Of a DNA stretch of 27,607 bases, positions 9,361 through 17,604 are shown in pieces (the stretch's first letter is position 1; every line of letters starts with the position of its first letter). Under the pieces are notes generated by a model, which saw only the letters and a list, made by a program, of their open reading frames with translations, did no database searches and was not told the origin of the DNA. The position numbers were made by a program, and so were the translations under genes. The stretch is from a virus. The DNA lies in the IMG/VR virus record IMGVR_UViG_3300042507_005356, positions 1 through 27,607 of that record; one strand, written 5' to 3'.

Positions 9361-10314
9361 ATGAAAAAGAATGAAAAATTTTCATATAACCTCAATAACT
9401 TGAGTGTATGGGTTGACGAAAACGCAACAGACATGCTTATCAAGAGTATTTTAGGTGAGGTTTTACCAAGATACGCTACTATCCGTCCTAACATTAAAGG
9501 AACAGAGCAGGTAGGTTTCTTAACAAACAATGTTATCTTCCAAGATGGTTCATGTGGATTTAACGCTACTGGTGATACAACAATTTCACAAGTAACAATT
9601 GCTACTTGTAACAAAAAGGTTAACCAATCACTTTGTGCTTATGACCTTTATGATTACTTCTTGAGTCAGAGATTATCTAACTCGAATTTTCAGGAGAGCG
9701 TTCCCTTCGAGGAGCTCATCATAACCGATATCTCAAATCGCATAGCGGACAGTATCGAAAAACAGCTTTGGAGAAACACAACTGCGACTGGTGCTACTGA
9801 GTACAACTCACAGTGTTTTGACGGAGTTTTAGCACTTGTTACTTCAGGTAACGGAGCTACTCAAGTTGCTTACACAGCAGCTACAGCTACAAATGGTTTA
9901 GATGTATTCTCTAGTTACTATCAAAGAATACCTGCGAATGTATTACACAGAAACGATTTAATCATGTTCTGCTCTTACTCTGATTACAGAGGTTTAGTAG
10001 CTTCAATGAGAAACAGCTCTTATGTAAACTTATTCTCATTTGATGATGCTTCTGCAGCACAAGGTCAAGAGTGGACAGTAATGTTACCTGGTACGAATGT
10101 TAGAATTATACCTACTCAAGGTCTTGATGGACAATCAGCTGTTGTTGCAGGTCCAGCTTCTTACTTCATGGTAGGTATGAACGCAACTGATAATGGTGGT
10201 ATTGAAATCAAAGGTATGTATGACCCTTACGAAGACATCGTAAAAATCATCGCTCGTATGGTATATGGTCTTGGAGTATTCTCTGTAGATTCATTTGTCC
10301 TTGCGAAAAACTAA
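9361..10314 (+). CDS. Major capsid protein (HK97 fold)
   Basis: 317 residues, following protease and scaffold. The N-terminus (SYNLNNLSVWVDENATDML), the middle block EELIITDISNRIADSIEKQLW (spine-helix-like) and the C-terminal block ending ARMVYGLGVFSVDSFVLAKN match the compact capsid proteins I know from Bacteroidota siphoviruses. It has no long N-terminal delta domain, in keeping with a separate scaffold. The leader AATAAATTTTATT before the ATG is A/T-only, as usual for Bacteroidota. A patch at about 9680-9800 uses GC-rich codons unlike its surroundings (see findings). Confidence 0.85.
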   Translation: MKKNEKFSYNLNNLSVWVDENATDMLIKSILGEVLPRYATIRPNIKGTEQVGFLTNNVIFQDGSCGFNATGDTTISQVTIATCNKKVNQSLCAYDLYDYFLSQRLSNSNFQESVPFEELIITDISNRIADSIEKQLWRNTTATGATEYNSQCFDGVLALVTSGNGATQVAYTAATATNGLDVFSSYYQRIPANVLHRNDLIMFCSYSDYRGLVASMRNSSYVNLFSFDDASAAQGQEWTVMLPGTNVRIIPTQGLDGQSAVVAGPASYFMVGMNATDNGGIEIKGMYDPYEDIVKIIARMVYGLGVFSVDSFVLAKN

Positions 10315-10340
10315 TAAACCAAATTTAAATAATATAAACT

Positions 10341-10883
10341 ATGTCGTGTTATATAGACCAAGGATATAACCTTGATTGCAGAAACGCATCAATCGGGGGT
10401 ATCAAGGAAATGTGGATTTTAGGTGATAGTGCTCACACTATTTCTGGTTTCACAACAAATGTTTCAGAGGAAATCACTAGCTTTAGTGGTCGTGGTACAT
10501 GGTATCACTTTGAACTTGTTAAACAATCTTCTTCATTCACTGAAGACATTTTGGTTAACGATGTTGCTCAATCTGTAACATTCCAACCTGCTGTGGTAAT
10601 ATCCTTACCGAAACTTAACCAAACACTTAGAAATTTATTCTTTGATTTGGTTAAACAAAATGAACTTTACATAATCATAAAAGACAATAACGAGCGTTAT
10701 TGGGCTGTTGCTTGGAGTAACGGAGCTATGGTGACCACTGCGAGTCAGCAGACAGGCCAGGCCTATAACGACCTCAACGGTATTTCTGTTACGATGACTG
10801 GTGGTGAACCAAACCCAGCTCGTGAGATTGATGTAACAACAACTCTTGCGGCTATCGCTACAGGATTCACAGTTCAAGACTAA
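10341..10883 (+). CDS. Tail-tube-like or head-tail structural protein
   Basis: 180 residues, the last gene before a strong terminator. The N-terminal CYIDQGYNLDCRNASIGGIK is characteristic of a small structural family commonly found just after the capsid gene in Bacteroidota phages. The rest is beta-rich, with a C-terminal NDLNGISVTMTGGEPNPARE typical of tube-type proteins. A major tail tube role is the best guess from size, fold-like pattern and position, but a minor head protein is possible. A short run at about 10730-10780 is again richer in G/C codons than its surroundings. Confidence 0.55.
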   Translation: MSCYIDQGYNLDCRNASIGGIKEMWILGDSAHTISGFTTNVSEEITSFSGRGTWYHFELVKQSSSFTEDILVNDVAQSVTFQPAVVISLPKLNQTLRNLFFDLVKQNELYIIIKDNNERYWAVAWSNGAMVTTASQQTGQAYNDLNGISVTMTGGEPNPAREIDVTTTLAAIATGFTVQD

Positions 10884-10892
10884 TATATAAAT

Positions 10893-10920
10893 AAAGGGGG
10901 GGTCATTCCCCCCTTATTTT
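10893..10920 (+). terminator. Rho-independent terminator after the capsid/tail-tube genes
   Basis: Seven G (10896-10902), a short loop TCATT, then six C (10908-10913), flanked by A/T pairs and ending in TTATTTT. It lies 10 bases after a stop and 18 bases before the next start, so it separates the head genes from the fibre block. Confidence 0.85.
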
Positions 10921-10937
10921 AAGCCAACATTTTATAG

Positions 10938-12887
10938 ATGAGATTACAATGGAAAGGTCGTTCATATAGACCAGCAACAAACTTTGTTAGAGTTTACAAA
11001 CCCGATGTTAATGAACTGATGAAACCATTATCAATGAAATCTGGTTTGGGTTCAGCAATCCTTACAGGTCAATACATTTCAGGTAATGGAAATCAACCTG
11101 ATGTTCCTGTTGTTTCTCCTAGTCCGACCGCAACAGCTCAACCGACACCCACTCCGAGCATTACAGCTTCACCAACTTTAACCCCATCCATCACTCCATC
11201 CTCAACGCCATTCCCATTCGTTCAACCAAGTCTATGGTTTGATGCTTCTGATAGCACAACTATGAACTTGATATTGTCGGGTGGAACAACTTATATTTCA
11301 CAACTTACATCTAAAGGAACAAGTAATTGGACTTTAACAGGTCAAACATCTGATAGATACCCAACTTATTCTGCTTCAACATCATTACCTGGTAGTCCAA
11401 ACATTATTAGATTCACACCAAATGCTCTTCCGACTTTGAGAAAAGGTTTGGTAGCTTTTGATAGACCAACTTTAACACATACTGGTTCAACAATCTTTAT
11501 GGTTTGGTCTCAACCAGCTGGAAGCCCCGCATTCATAAATCAATTATATTCAGGTAATACGAATGGAACATTGGTTCAGAGTGGTACAGATACATTGGAT
11601 AGATTACAATTTGGAGCAATAGCAACAAATATCCAAAATACAAATGTATATCCACAATCAACAGCTCAAAGTGCTGGTGTACCACCACCTTTTTCAGCAA
11701 CAAACTTGAATGGTAAATATTTGATGAAAGCTGTTTTACCTGCTAATCCAGGTTATGGTAGTTGGGAATTGAACCAATCGGGTGGAACAGGAACACTATT
11801 ATTTACAGGAACAACAGTAACTCCTCAGTGGAATGCATTTAACCTTGGTTGTACTTCTAATAACACACAACAATTATATAGTATCAACAACAACATTGAA
11901 TTAGCCGAAATGATGGTCTATAACTCTGAATTGACTTCAGCAGAACAAGAAGCTGTTGAACTTTATTTAAGAGACAAGTGGAGATATGACGAATGGGCAT
12001 CACCTGTTCCGACTCCTACGGCAACTCCTCAGGTTACTGCGACTCCGACCGCAACTCCTCAGGTTACTGCGACTCCGACAAACACCCCGACTCCAAGTGG
12101 TGTTCCTGCAAGTGGAACAACTGAGGCTCAAACTTATTTAAGAGCTGTAGTTGATGGCGGTGGAACAGGGATAACATCTACAGTATCTGCGGCTACAATA
12201 ACATTATTCACATCATTGGTATCAAATGGACTATGGGATAAAATGATAGCATTCTATCCAATGTTAGGGGGTAATAGTTCAGGTTGTAAGTTTAACGGTA
12301 AAAACCCTGTTGATACGGACGGAGGTTATAGATTGGTATTTAATGGTGGTTGGACTTTCAATTCTTCGGGCTCAACCTCTAATGGAAGTAATGCTTTTGC
12401 TAACACTTTTTTAACTGCTTCAACAATAACTCCGTTGAACTCCCAACATATGAGTATCTATTTGGGTAGTAATGTTGCACCAGCAGCTGGTAAAACATAC
12501 GCAGGAGTAGCAAGTTCTGTACCTCATTATTTTGTTATAGGACAAGACGGAACACCGAGATATTTTTATGGTGTAGGTGATAATGGTATTTTAACTAGTT
12601 TAACTCCTAACACACAGGGAAATATAACAATATCATCAAGTGGTAGTACGAATAGTGCTTTATATAAAAATGGTGCTTTCATTTTTAATGGTTCAAACTC
12701 AAACGCAAACACAATACCATTCTCAATATATTTGGGAGCAATGAATAACGCTGGAACTGCTATACAATTCTATAACAACGAATTTAGATTTGCTACAATG
12801 GGAGGGGGATTAAGTACACCTGAAGTATCTACTTTATCAACAATCATAAACACTTTCCAAACAACTATAGGAAGAAATACATATTGA
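10938..12887 (+). CDS. Modular fibre/adhesin-like protein with two lectin-like domains and Pro/Thr linkers
   Basis: 649 residues. The N-terminal 45 residues (RPATNFVRVYKPDVNELMK) probably anchor it to the virion. A Pro/Thr linker (about 58-92) leads to a concanavalin/LamG-like jelly-roll (about 95-350) that opens with PSLWFDASDSTT and closes with ELAEMMVYNSELTSAEQEAV, the usual end of LamG-type domains in phage proteins. A second linker (about 355-390) contains a 10-residue tandem repeat. A second beta-rich domain follows (about 393-649; AFYPMLGGNSSGCKFNGKNP, IPFSIYLGAMNNAG), also LamG-like. Binding of surface polysaccharide is inferred from the fold family. The small genes downstream start within 1-2 bases of each other, suggesting one transcript. 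Confidence 0.65.
   Translation: MRLQWKGRSYRPATNFVRVYKPDVNELMKPLSMKSGLGSAILTGQYISGNGNQPDVPVVSPSPTATAQPTPTPSITASPTLTPSITPSSTPFPFVQPSLWFDASDSTTMNLILSGGTTYISQLTSKGTSNWTLTGQTSDRYPTYSASTSLPGSPNIIRFTPNALPTLRKGLVAFDRPTLTHTGSTIFMVWSQPAGSPAFINQLYSGNTNGTLVQSGTDTLDRLQFGAIATNIQNTNVYPQSTAQSAGVPPPFSATNLNGKYLMKAVLPANPGYGSWELNQSGGTGTLLFTGTTVTPQWNAFNLGCTSNNTQQLYSINNNIELAEMMVYNSELTSAEQEAVELYLRDKWRYDEWASPVPTPTATPQVTATPTATPQVTATPTNTPTPSGVPASGTTEAQTYLRAVVDGGGTGITSTVSAATITLFTSLVSNGLWDKMIAFYPMLGGNSSGCKFNGKNPVDTDGGYRLVFNGGWTFNSSGSTSNGSNAFANTFLTASTITPLNSQHMSIYLGSNVAPAAGKTYAGVASSVPHYFVIGQDGTPRYFYGVGDNGILTSLTPNTQGNITISSSGSTNSALYKNGAFIFNGSNSNANTIPFSIYLGAMNNAGTAIQFYNNEFRFATMGGGLSTPEVSTLSTIINTFQTTIGRNTY
12021..12080 (+). 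repeat. Two tandem 30-bp repeats in a Pro/Thr linker
   Basis: Bases 12021-12050 and 12051-12080 are identical except for the last base. Each encodes ATPQVTATPT, so copy-number change keeps the frame. The same TPQVT core recurs in linkers of other proteins in the window. Confidence 0.9.
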
Positions 12888-12888
12888 T

Positions 12889-13140
12889 ATGAGTGAATTA
12901 GTCGCTATTTTAACAATTAATCAGAAGGATAGTTTAGAAGGACAATTAGTTTGTCCCGATGTTTTTTTTAATCCAACACTTGATGTAAATCAGGATTGGT
13001 TTATATCACAAGAAGAGATAAACAATTCAATTTATCCACAACATGATTGGATAAAGGATTTAACTTTATCAGTTTATGCAGGTCCTTATGTACCGCCTCA
13101 ACCGACACCTGTTCCGTCTGGTTCAACAACCAACATCTAA
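12889..13140 (+). CDS. Small protein of the fibre block, unknown function
   Basis: 83 residues, starting one base after the previous stop, so probably translated from the same message. It has an acidic, aromatic body and a short Pro/Thr tail (PPQPTPVPSGSTTNI) that looks like the beginning of the linkers in its neighbours but ends at once. The stretch LDVNQDWFISQEEIN resembles an EF-hand-like D-x-N-x-D loop, but only loosely. I do not recognise the family. It could be a fibre-associated protein or chaperone, or a remnant of a longer linker protein. Confidence 0.6.
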   Translation: MSELVAILTINQKDSLEGQLVCPDVFFNPTLDVNQDWFISQEEINNSIYPQHDWIKDLTLSVYAGPYVPPQPTPVPSGSTTNI

Positions 13141-13142
13141 TT

Positions 13143-13436
13143 ATGGTAAACTATATTATTTTTATCAATGAGCAAGAAGCTCAAAATTTAATCACAAGAA
13201 TCAATACTTGTATGGGTTATCCATCTGCTGGAACAACTACCTATATGACTTCTCCTGATGTTATGTGTGAGTTTGATTTGGAAACAGGTGAAAAACAAAA
13301 CATTGGATATGGTATTTTGATTAAAGATTTTATTCTTGATTGTTTAACAACTCAAGAAAAAGAAGAAGTATTTGCACTTCCTTCAAACATTAACACTTGT
13401 TCCTATGTGGTTTCAGGAGCAACAGAGAATATCTAA
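13143..13436 (+). CDS. Small protein of the fibre block, unknown function
   Basis: 97 residues. I chose the ATG at 13143, right after the previous gene's TAA, rather than an in-frame ATG at 13047 that lies inside that gene. The start follows CTAATT, exactly as for the next gene. The N-terminus MVNYIIFINEQEAQNLITRI is an amphipathic helix pattern, and the C-terminus SGATENI resembles the upstream gene's SGSTTNI. The family is not recognised. A fibre accessory or assembly role is only positional. Confidence 0.6.
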   Translation: MVNYIIFINEQEAQNLITRINTCMGYPSAGTTTYMTSPDVMCEFDLETGEKQNIGYGILIKDFILDCLTTQEKEEVFALPSNINTCSYVVSGATENI

Positions 13437-13438
13437 TT

Positions 13439-15022
13439 ATGTCTCAACAAAGGAGAGTATTTTTAAAGACTTGGTGGAGTCCATATCTTGGTGAGTGGAG
13501 ACCATTCCACGACAATTATATCTATGCTTACAACACAGGTTGTACCTTCTCAGGTAGTGCTGTGTTTACGCTTGTGCCTCCTACTCCGAGCATTACACCA
13601 ACTTTGACGATGACCCCAACGCCAAGTGTAACAACTACTCCAAGTATTACTCCTTCTTTAACCCCTACGGAAACTCCACAAATCACACCATCAGTAACCC
13701 CAACAATTACAAACACGCCATCAATTACGGCTTCAGAAACTCCAACTTTAACACCTTCAGTTACGCCTACGACTACTACTACATTGACTGCAACTCCTAC
13801 GAGCACACCTGAAGCCACAACAACAAACACTCCTACTTTGACGAACACGCCAACCCCGAGTGTTACTCAAACGCAAACTGCTTCAAGTACACCGACTTTA
13901 ACTCCTACGACAACTACAACTTTAACATCAACACCTGGTCTTACACCTAGCCCAACTAACACTGCAACTCCAACTAGTACACAACCTATATTCAGCCCAT
14001 CATCACTCGGAAATCTTCAGTATTGGTTCAAATCAGATGAGGGAGCAACTGAATCTAGTTGGACAAACTATGGTTTAATTGGTTCAGCACTAACTCAATC
14101 GGTTGTTGCCAACCAACCAACTATTGTTGCTAACAGTACTTGGGGTGATTCATACACAGGACAGAGTGTATTTTTCGGTAGTCGTGATTTTATGGATTTA
14201 AGTCATCCAAGTTCAGCGACAACATTTACAGGAAAAACATTCTTTTTCGTATTAAAAGTTACTCAAAAAAGTATACAAGGATGGTCAATCAATGTACAGA
14301 ATGGACCAGTATATACGAGTACAAATAACATTTGGGATTATCAAGTTTTTGATGGTACTTTAACATCCATATCAAGAAGTAAACCTACAAGTAGACAATT
14401 CAATTTTACAACAGGACATACATTGTATGCCTCATCTGGATTAACAACCACAGGGTTCACTGCATCTGTTAACGATATTATTGGAACATCGGGAACAACA
14501 ACTTATAATGGTGAAATTGCAAACTTTATAAATTTTGGATATGACCCAGGTTTTTCTAATACAAATAGTATATCCGTATTTGAATTCCTTGGTTATAATA
14601 GGTTATTAACCCAATCTGAATTTAACCAAGTGTTGAATTATCTTAAGACAAAGTATAACTATTCAACCCCTCCTGTTACTCCGAGCGTGACTCCTACGAG
14701 AACACCAGCGGCAACTCCGACTTTAACACCTAGTCCGACCTCAACAATTCCTGTAACACCGTCAGTGACTCCGACAAGGACAAGTCCATCGTATTTATAC
14801 TATAATGTTGAAGCTTATGATAAATCATCATGTGCTCTTGTAACAACAGGTGTTCTTAAAATTGAAACACCAGCAAGCTTAACAATTGGTTTCCATTATT
14901 GTAATAGTGCTTCAACTTACAAATATAAACTATTGAGCCTAACCTCAGGTCCATCTTCAAATTTCCAAATGAATGTTCCTTGGGTTGGTCAAGCAAGCTG
15001 TGGAGGATTAACTTGTATTTAA
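13439..15022 (+). CDS. Modular fibre/adhesin-like protein with a very long Pro/Thr linker and a LamG-like domain
   Basis: 527 residues. I chose the ATG at 13439 because an earlier in-frame ATG (13397) lies inside the preceding gene, while 13439 follows its stop by two bases. Modules: an N-terminal anchor (1-45; RRVFLKTWWSPYLGEWRPFH); a Pro/Thr/Ser linker of about 140 residues (about 46-186), the longest in the window; a concanavalin/LamG-like domain (about 187-405; NLQYWFKSDEGA at its start, VFEFLGYNRLLTQSEFNQVL at its end); a second linker (about 408-447); and a Cys-containing C-terminal module (about 448-527; ending SCGGLTCI). The layout suggests a flexible stalk presenting two sugar- or surface-binding heads. 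Ligands cannot be read from the sequence. Confidence 0.65.
   Translation: MSQQRRVFLKTWWSPYLGEWRPFHDNYIYAYNTGCTFSGSAVFTLVPPTPSITPTLTMTPTPSVTTTPSITPSLTPTETPQITPSVTPTITNTPSITASETPTLTPSVTPTTTTTLTATPTSTPEATTTNTPTLTNTPTPSVTQTQTASSTPTLTPTTTTTLTSTPGLTPSPTNTATPTSTQPIFSPSSLGNLQYWFKSDEGATESSWTNYGLIGSALTQSVVANQPTIVANSTWGDSYTGQSVFFGSRDFMDLSHPSSATTFTGKTFFFVLKVTQKSIQGWSINVQNGPVYTSTNNIWDYQVFDGTLTSISRSKPTSRQFNFTTGHTLYASSGLTTTGFTASVNDIIGTSGTTTYNGEIANFINFGYDPGFSNTNSISVFEFLGYNRLLTQSEFNQVLNYLKTKYNYSTPPVTPSVTPTRTPAATPTLTPSPTSTIPVTPSVTPTRTSPSYLYYNVEAYDKSSCALVTTGVLKIETPASLTIGFHYCNSASTYKYKLLSLTSGPSSNFQMNVPWVGQASCGGLTCI
13577..13990 (+). repeat. Long degenerate TP/TPS repeat coding for the Pro/Thr linker
   Basis: About 138 codons dominated by Thr, Pro and Ser in 6-10 residue steps (e.g. 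TPTPSVTTTPSITPSLTP). Synonymous codons vary freely, so the protein repeat is better conserved than the DNA repeat. This argues for selection on the peptide rather than recent slippage. Confidence 0.85.
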
Positions 15023-15023
15023 T

Positions 15024-16058
15024 ATGGCATATTCAGTAATCATAACATTAACAGATATGGGTTCAGCAGTTGGACCTTTTGACCTTTATTCAGATGTGGA
15101 TAACTATGCAACCCCATTTGAATCAAACATACCTGCGTCAGCCTTTACCTTTGGTTATTTCACAACCCTTGTCCCAAATAACACACTTACCATCAAGGTT
15201 CAATCACAAGGTGAATGTGTGAATTTCATATTAGCTGTAGTTGAGAATTTACCAACATCAACTGTAACCCCGACCGTTACATCCACTCCGACTAGAACAC
15301 CTGGTGGAACACCACAGGTAACACCTACGCAAACTAATACCCCATCAGTTACTCCAACTTGTGGAACATTTACAGTTCAATATCTTAAATCAGAATTGCA
15401 AGGTAATAGTCAAATTAGATTTAGACTATACAACGATGCAGGATTTACAAGTAATGCTAATGCTGTTTGTGATTATACCTTTACAGGAACATTTGATATC
15501 AATGGAGGGGCTATAAATCAGCCATATTCAACGGTAATGGCTACAAATGACCATGACCATTCTTTTAATGCAGGTAGTCAAATAACAGCTTATACGATAT
15601 CTACAATTACTTATGCTTGTCCTTGTGTTAGTGTTATTTCAAATCTAATCACACCGACGCCGAGTCCTACCACAACTCAGACAGCGACCCCAACTTTGAG
15701 TTTAAGTGCTTCGCCAACCCCTACCCCTAATGTTACTCCAACTCCGAGCACAACTGAACCTGGTGGAACACTTTATGTTTACGCTAGATTTGTGAATACA
15801 AGTCAGGAGTTTGGTTATAGTTTAAATGGTGGTAGTTACATTGCAATTGGTCAACCTGGTAGTTCATCTTGTGTATTCGTTCATACGATTACTGGACTTG
15901 TAAATGGGGATGAAATTGACTTTTCTACACTACTTACTTGTGGTATAAATGGTGATACTGCCGATTGTCCTAACTCAGTTAGTGGATGTCTATATACTCA
16001 CTTCTTTGTGAGTACAACGAATGTCTACATAACTGTTGATGGAAGTGTTTGTTGTTAA
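15024..16058 (+). CDS. Three-module fibre-block protein with Pro/Thr linkers
   Basis: 344 residues, starting one base after the previous stop. Three beta-rich modules are separated by two linkers: about 1-76 (MGSAVGPFDLYSDVDNYATP, one Cys); a linker about 76-111 containing TPQVTPT; about 112-207 (QIRFRLYNDAGFTSNANAVC, ending ACPCVSVI); a linker about 208-244; and about 245-344 (TLYVYARFVNTSQEFGYSLN), rich in Cys at its end (CGINGDTADC, finishing VCC). The first module resembles small beta-sandwich domains common in uncultured aquatic Bacteroidota phage fibres. A receptor-binding or decoration role is inferred from the company it keeps. Confidence 0.6.
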   Translation: MAYSVIITLTDMGSAVGPFDLYSDVDNYATPFESNIPASAFTFGYFTTLVPNNTLTIKVQSQGECVNFILAVVENLPTSTVTPTVTSTPTRTPGGTPQVTPTQTNTPSVTPTCGTFTVQYLKSELQGNSQIRFRLYNDAGFTSNANAVCDYTFTGTFDINGGAINQPYSTVMATNDHDHSFNAGSQITAYTISTITYACPCVSVISNLITPTPSPTTTQTATPTLSLSASPTPTPNVTPTPSTTEPGGTLYVYARFVNTSQEFGYSLNGGSYIAIGQPGSSSCVFVHTITGLVNGDEIDFSTLLTCGINGDTADCPNSVSGCLYTHFFVSTTNVYITVDGSVCC

Positions 16059-16071
16059 AAATGAATAAAAA

Positions 16072-16503
16072 ATGATATACTTAGAACAAGGAAATAACGA
16101 CCAAGAAGCACTTGTAACCTGTTCAAGGAACAAATCCCTGACTGGTGCGGTAACTTATTTGTGGACTGTTAGACACAAGTTATCACAACAGACAGCAAAG
16201 TTTATCCCCTATCGTGAGATAACAACTTTGGGTTATGAGCCTTCAAAGGACTTGTTTTATATTTCAATTGATGATACATCTCCTGAAGTATTGATTGGTA
16301 GTGCAACAACAATCTGTAATATCCATCTGATACCAGGTGAGTGGTATTTAAAAATTTATGAACAGTATTCAACCACGAATTTACAACCATCACAATCCTA
16401 TGATGTTGTTTATGAGGGAATGCTTATTGTAACATCTGATGACCCAATTGGAACATTAAACTATACTGGTACCACAGAAGCTGTTATCATATATCAAAAT
16501 TAG
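16072..16503 (+). CDS. Conserved-type phage structural protein, fibre/neck associated
   Basis: 143 residues. The pattern GEWYLKIYEQYSTTNLQP near residues 86-103, after a beta-rich N-terminal half, is familiar from small proteins found beside fibre genes in Bacteroidota phages. The function is unknown to me. It sits between the adhesin block and the portal. The start at 16072 is preceded by AATGAATAAAAA; an ATG a few bases upstream is out of frame and stops at once. A virion component is likely from position. Confidence 0.55.
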   Translation: MIYLEQGNNDQEALVTCSRNKSLTGAVTYLWTVRHKLSQQTAKFIPYREITTLGYEPSKDLFYISIDDTSPEVLIGSATTICNIHLIPGEWYLKIYEQYSTTNLQPSQSYDVVYEGMLIVTSDDPIGTLNYTGTTEAVIIYQN

Positions 16504-16506
16504 CCC

Positions 16507-16514
16507 TATATTTA
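16507..16514 (+). promoter_or_regulatory. Possible -7 box (TATATTTA) upstream of portal
   Basis: TATATTTA lies 8 bases before the portal ATG. It matches the box in the divergent promoters near 20.6 kb, but no TTTG is found about 19 bases upstream, so this is weak. Confidence 0.25.
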
Positions 16515-16521
16515 TTAGAAG

Positions 16522-17604
16522 ATGAAAAAAGTTATACAAAATGTCGGATTTGCCAATGTTGTAGATACCTTAATAAAATTTGAGGAGCGTGTAATGCGTG
16601 GTGTGCCTTGGGTAAGTTGGGGACAAGATAATATATTTGTTATGGGTCTTTATGACCTATTGGACTTTTCTCCAATCCACAATGCTTGTGTTCGTTCCAA
16701 GATTGATAATATTGTGGGTCAAGGATTCATTACAGACTATCGTATTTCAACAAAGGAAACTTTGGATGATGTATTCAAGGATATGGTATTTGACTATATC
16801 GTAACAGGCAATTTATTCATTGAGGTAATTTGGAAGGAAGATAGAAGCCAAGGATTAGCAGGATTACACTATATACCTGCAAAATATATGAGGGTTGGAT
16901 TACCTGATAACGCTGAACTTGAGGTTGAAAAGTATTTCTATTGTAGAGATTGGTTGAACTTCAAGAAGGCGGGTGTTATTGAGTTTCATCAGTTTGACCC
17001 AAAGAATTTTACCAATCGTCAAATCGTTCATATTAGGGACAGAAACCCCGCATATTGGGCTTATGGAGCTCCGCAGTATCTAAGTGTCGTAAATGATATT
17101 AGACTCAACCACGCCATATCTGTGCACAATTTAGGACTAATTACCAATGGGGGTTATCCTGGTTTATGGGTTCACTTCTCTGATGGATTCCCTGAGTCTG
17201 AACAAGAAGAAAGGGACATACTGAGGCAAGTGGAGCAACGCTACTCAGGTCCAAATAATAGTGGGCGTATAACTGTATCGTATTCGGATGGGGATTTGGG
17301 TAAACCCGAAATCACACAGATTAGTTCACAGATGCAAGGTGGAGCTTACGCTGAAATCTTTGAACTCATCCAAAGACAAATCCTATCAGGTCATAAGATT
17401 CCTGATGGGTCATTGATTGGTCTTCCTTCACCAACAGGATTTAATTCAGGTGCTGAACTTCTTGAAACAGCTCACAAACTATTTATGAAGACATCCATTT
17501 TGCCAGTTCAGAATTTCTTACTTAGAGAATTAAAACCTCTTATTGAACTTGTAAATGTCGGCGTACCTGTTGACCTAAAAATTGAACAAAACACTGCACT
17601 ATAA
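16522..17604 (+). CDS. Portal protein
   Basis: 360 residues. Diagnostic blocks of the phage portal superfamily (PBSX-like branch): LLDFSPIHNACVRSKIDNIV (about 46-65), TGNLFIEVIW, YGAPQYLSVVNDIRLNHAI, LITNGGYPGLWVHF and a C-terminal KIPDGSLIGLPSPTGFNSGA. The portal ring sits at one capsid vertex, binds TerL during packaging and then the neck. This one is compact for the family (often 400-550 residues), as in related Bacteroidota phages. It lies downstream of the capsid and fibre genes and about 7.4 kb before TerL, whereas TerL-portal-protease-capsid is the common order. Its stop overlaps the next gene's start (TAATG). Confidence 0.85.
   Translation: MKKVIQNVGFANVVDTLIKFEERVMRGVPWVSWGQDNIFVMGLYDLLDFSPIHNACVRSKIDNIVGQGFITDYRISTKETLDDVFKDMVFDYIVTGNLFIEVIWKEDRSQGLAGLHYIPAKYMRVGLPDNAELEVEKYFYCRDWLNFKKAGVIEFHQFDPKNFTNRQIVHIRDRNPAYWAYGAPQYLSVVNDIRLNHAISVHNLGLITNGGYPGLWVHFSDGFPESEQEERDILRQVEQRYSGPNNSGRITVSYSDGDLGKPEITQISSQMQGGAYAEIFELIQRQILSGHKIPDGSLIGLPSPTGFNSGAELLETAHKLFMKTSILPVQNFLLRELKPLIELVNVGVPVDLKIEQNTAL

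Noticed and set aside
13528-13848. - strand frame of 106 Val/Gly-rich residues
   Set aside because: It is the reverse complement of the Pro/Thr linker and its periodicity comes from that repeat.
12000-14780. CRISPR-like or satellite repeats in the Pro/Thr regions
   Set aside because: The repeats are in frame, degenerate at synonymous sites, have no unique spacers of equal length and lie inside complete genes.
10938-16058. Diversity-generating retroelement targeting the adhesin heads
   Set aside because: No reverse transcriptase gene and no template/variable repeat pair with adenine-specific differences is visible in the window. One could lie outside.
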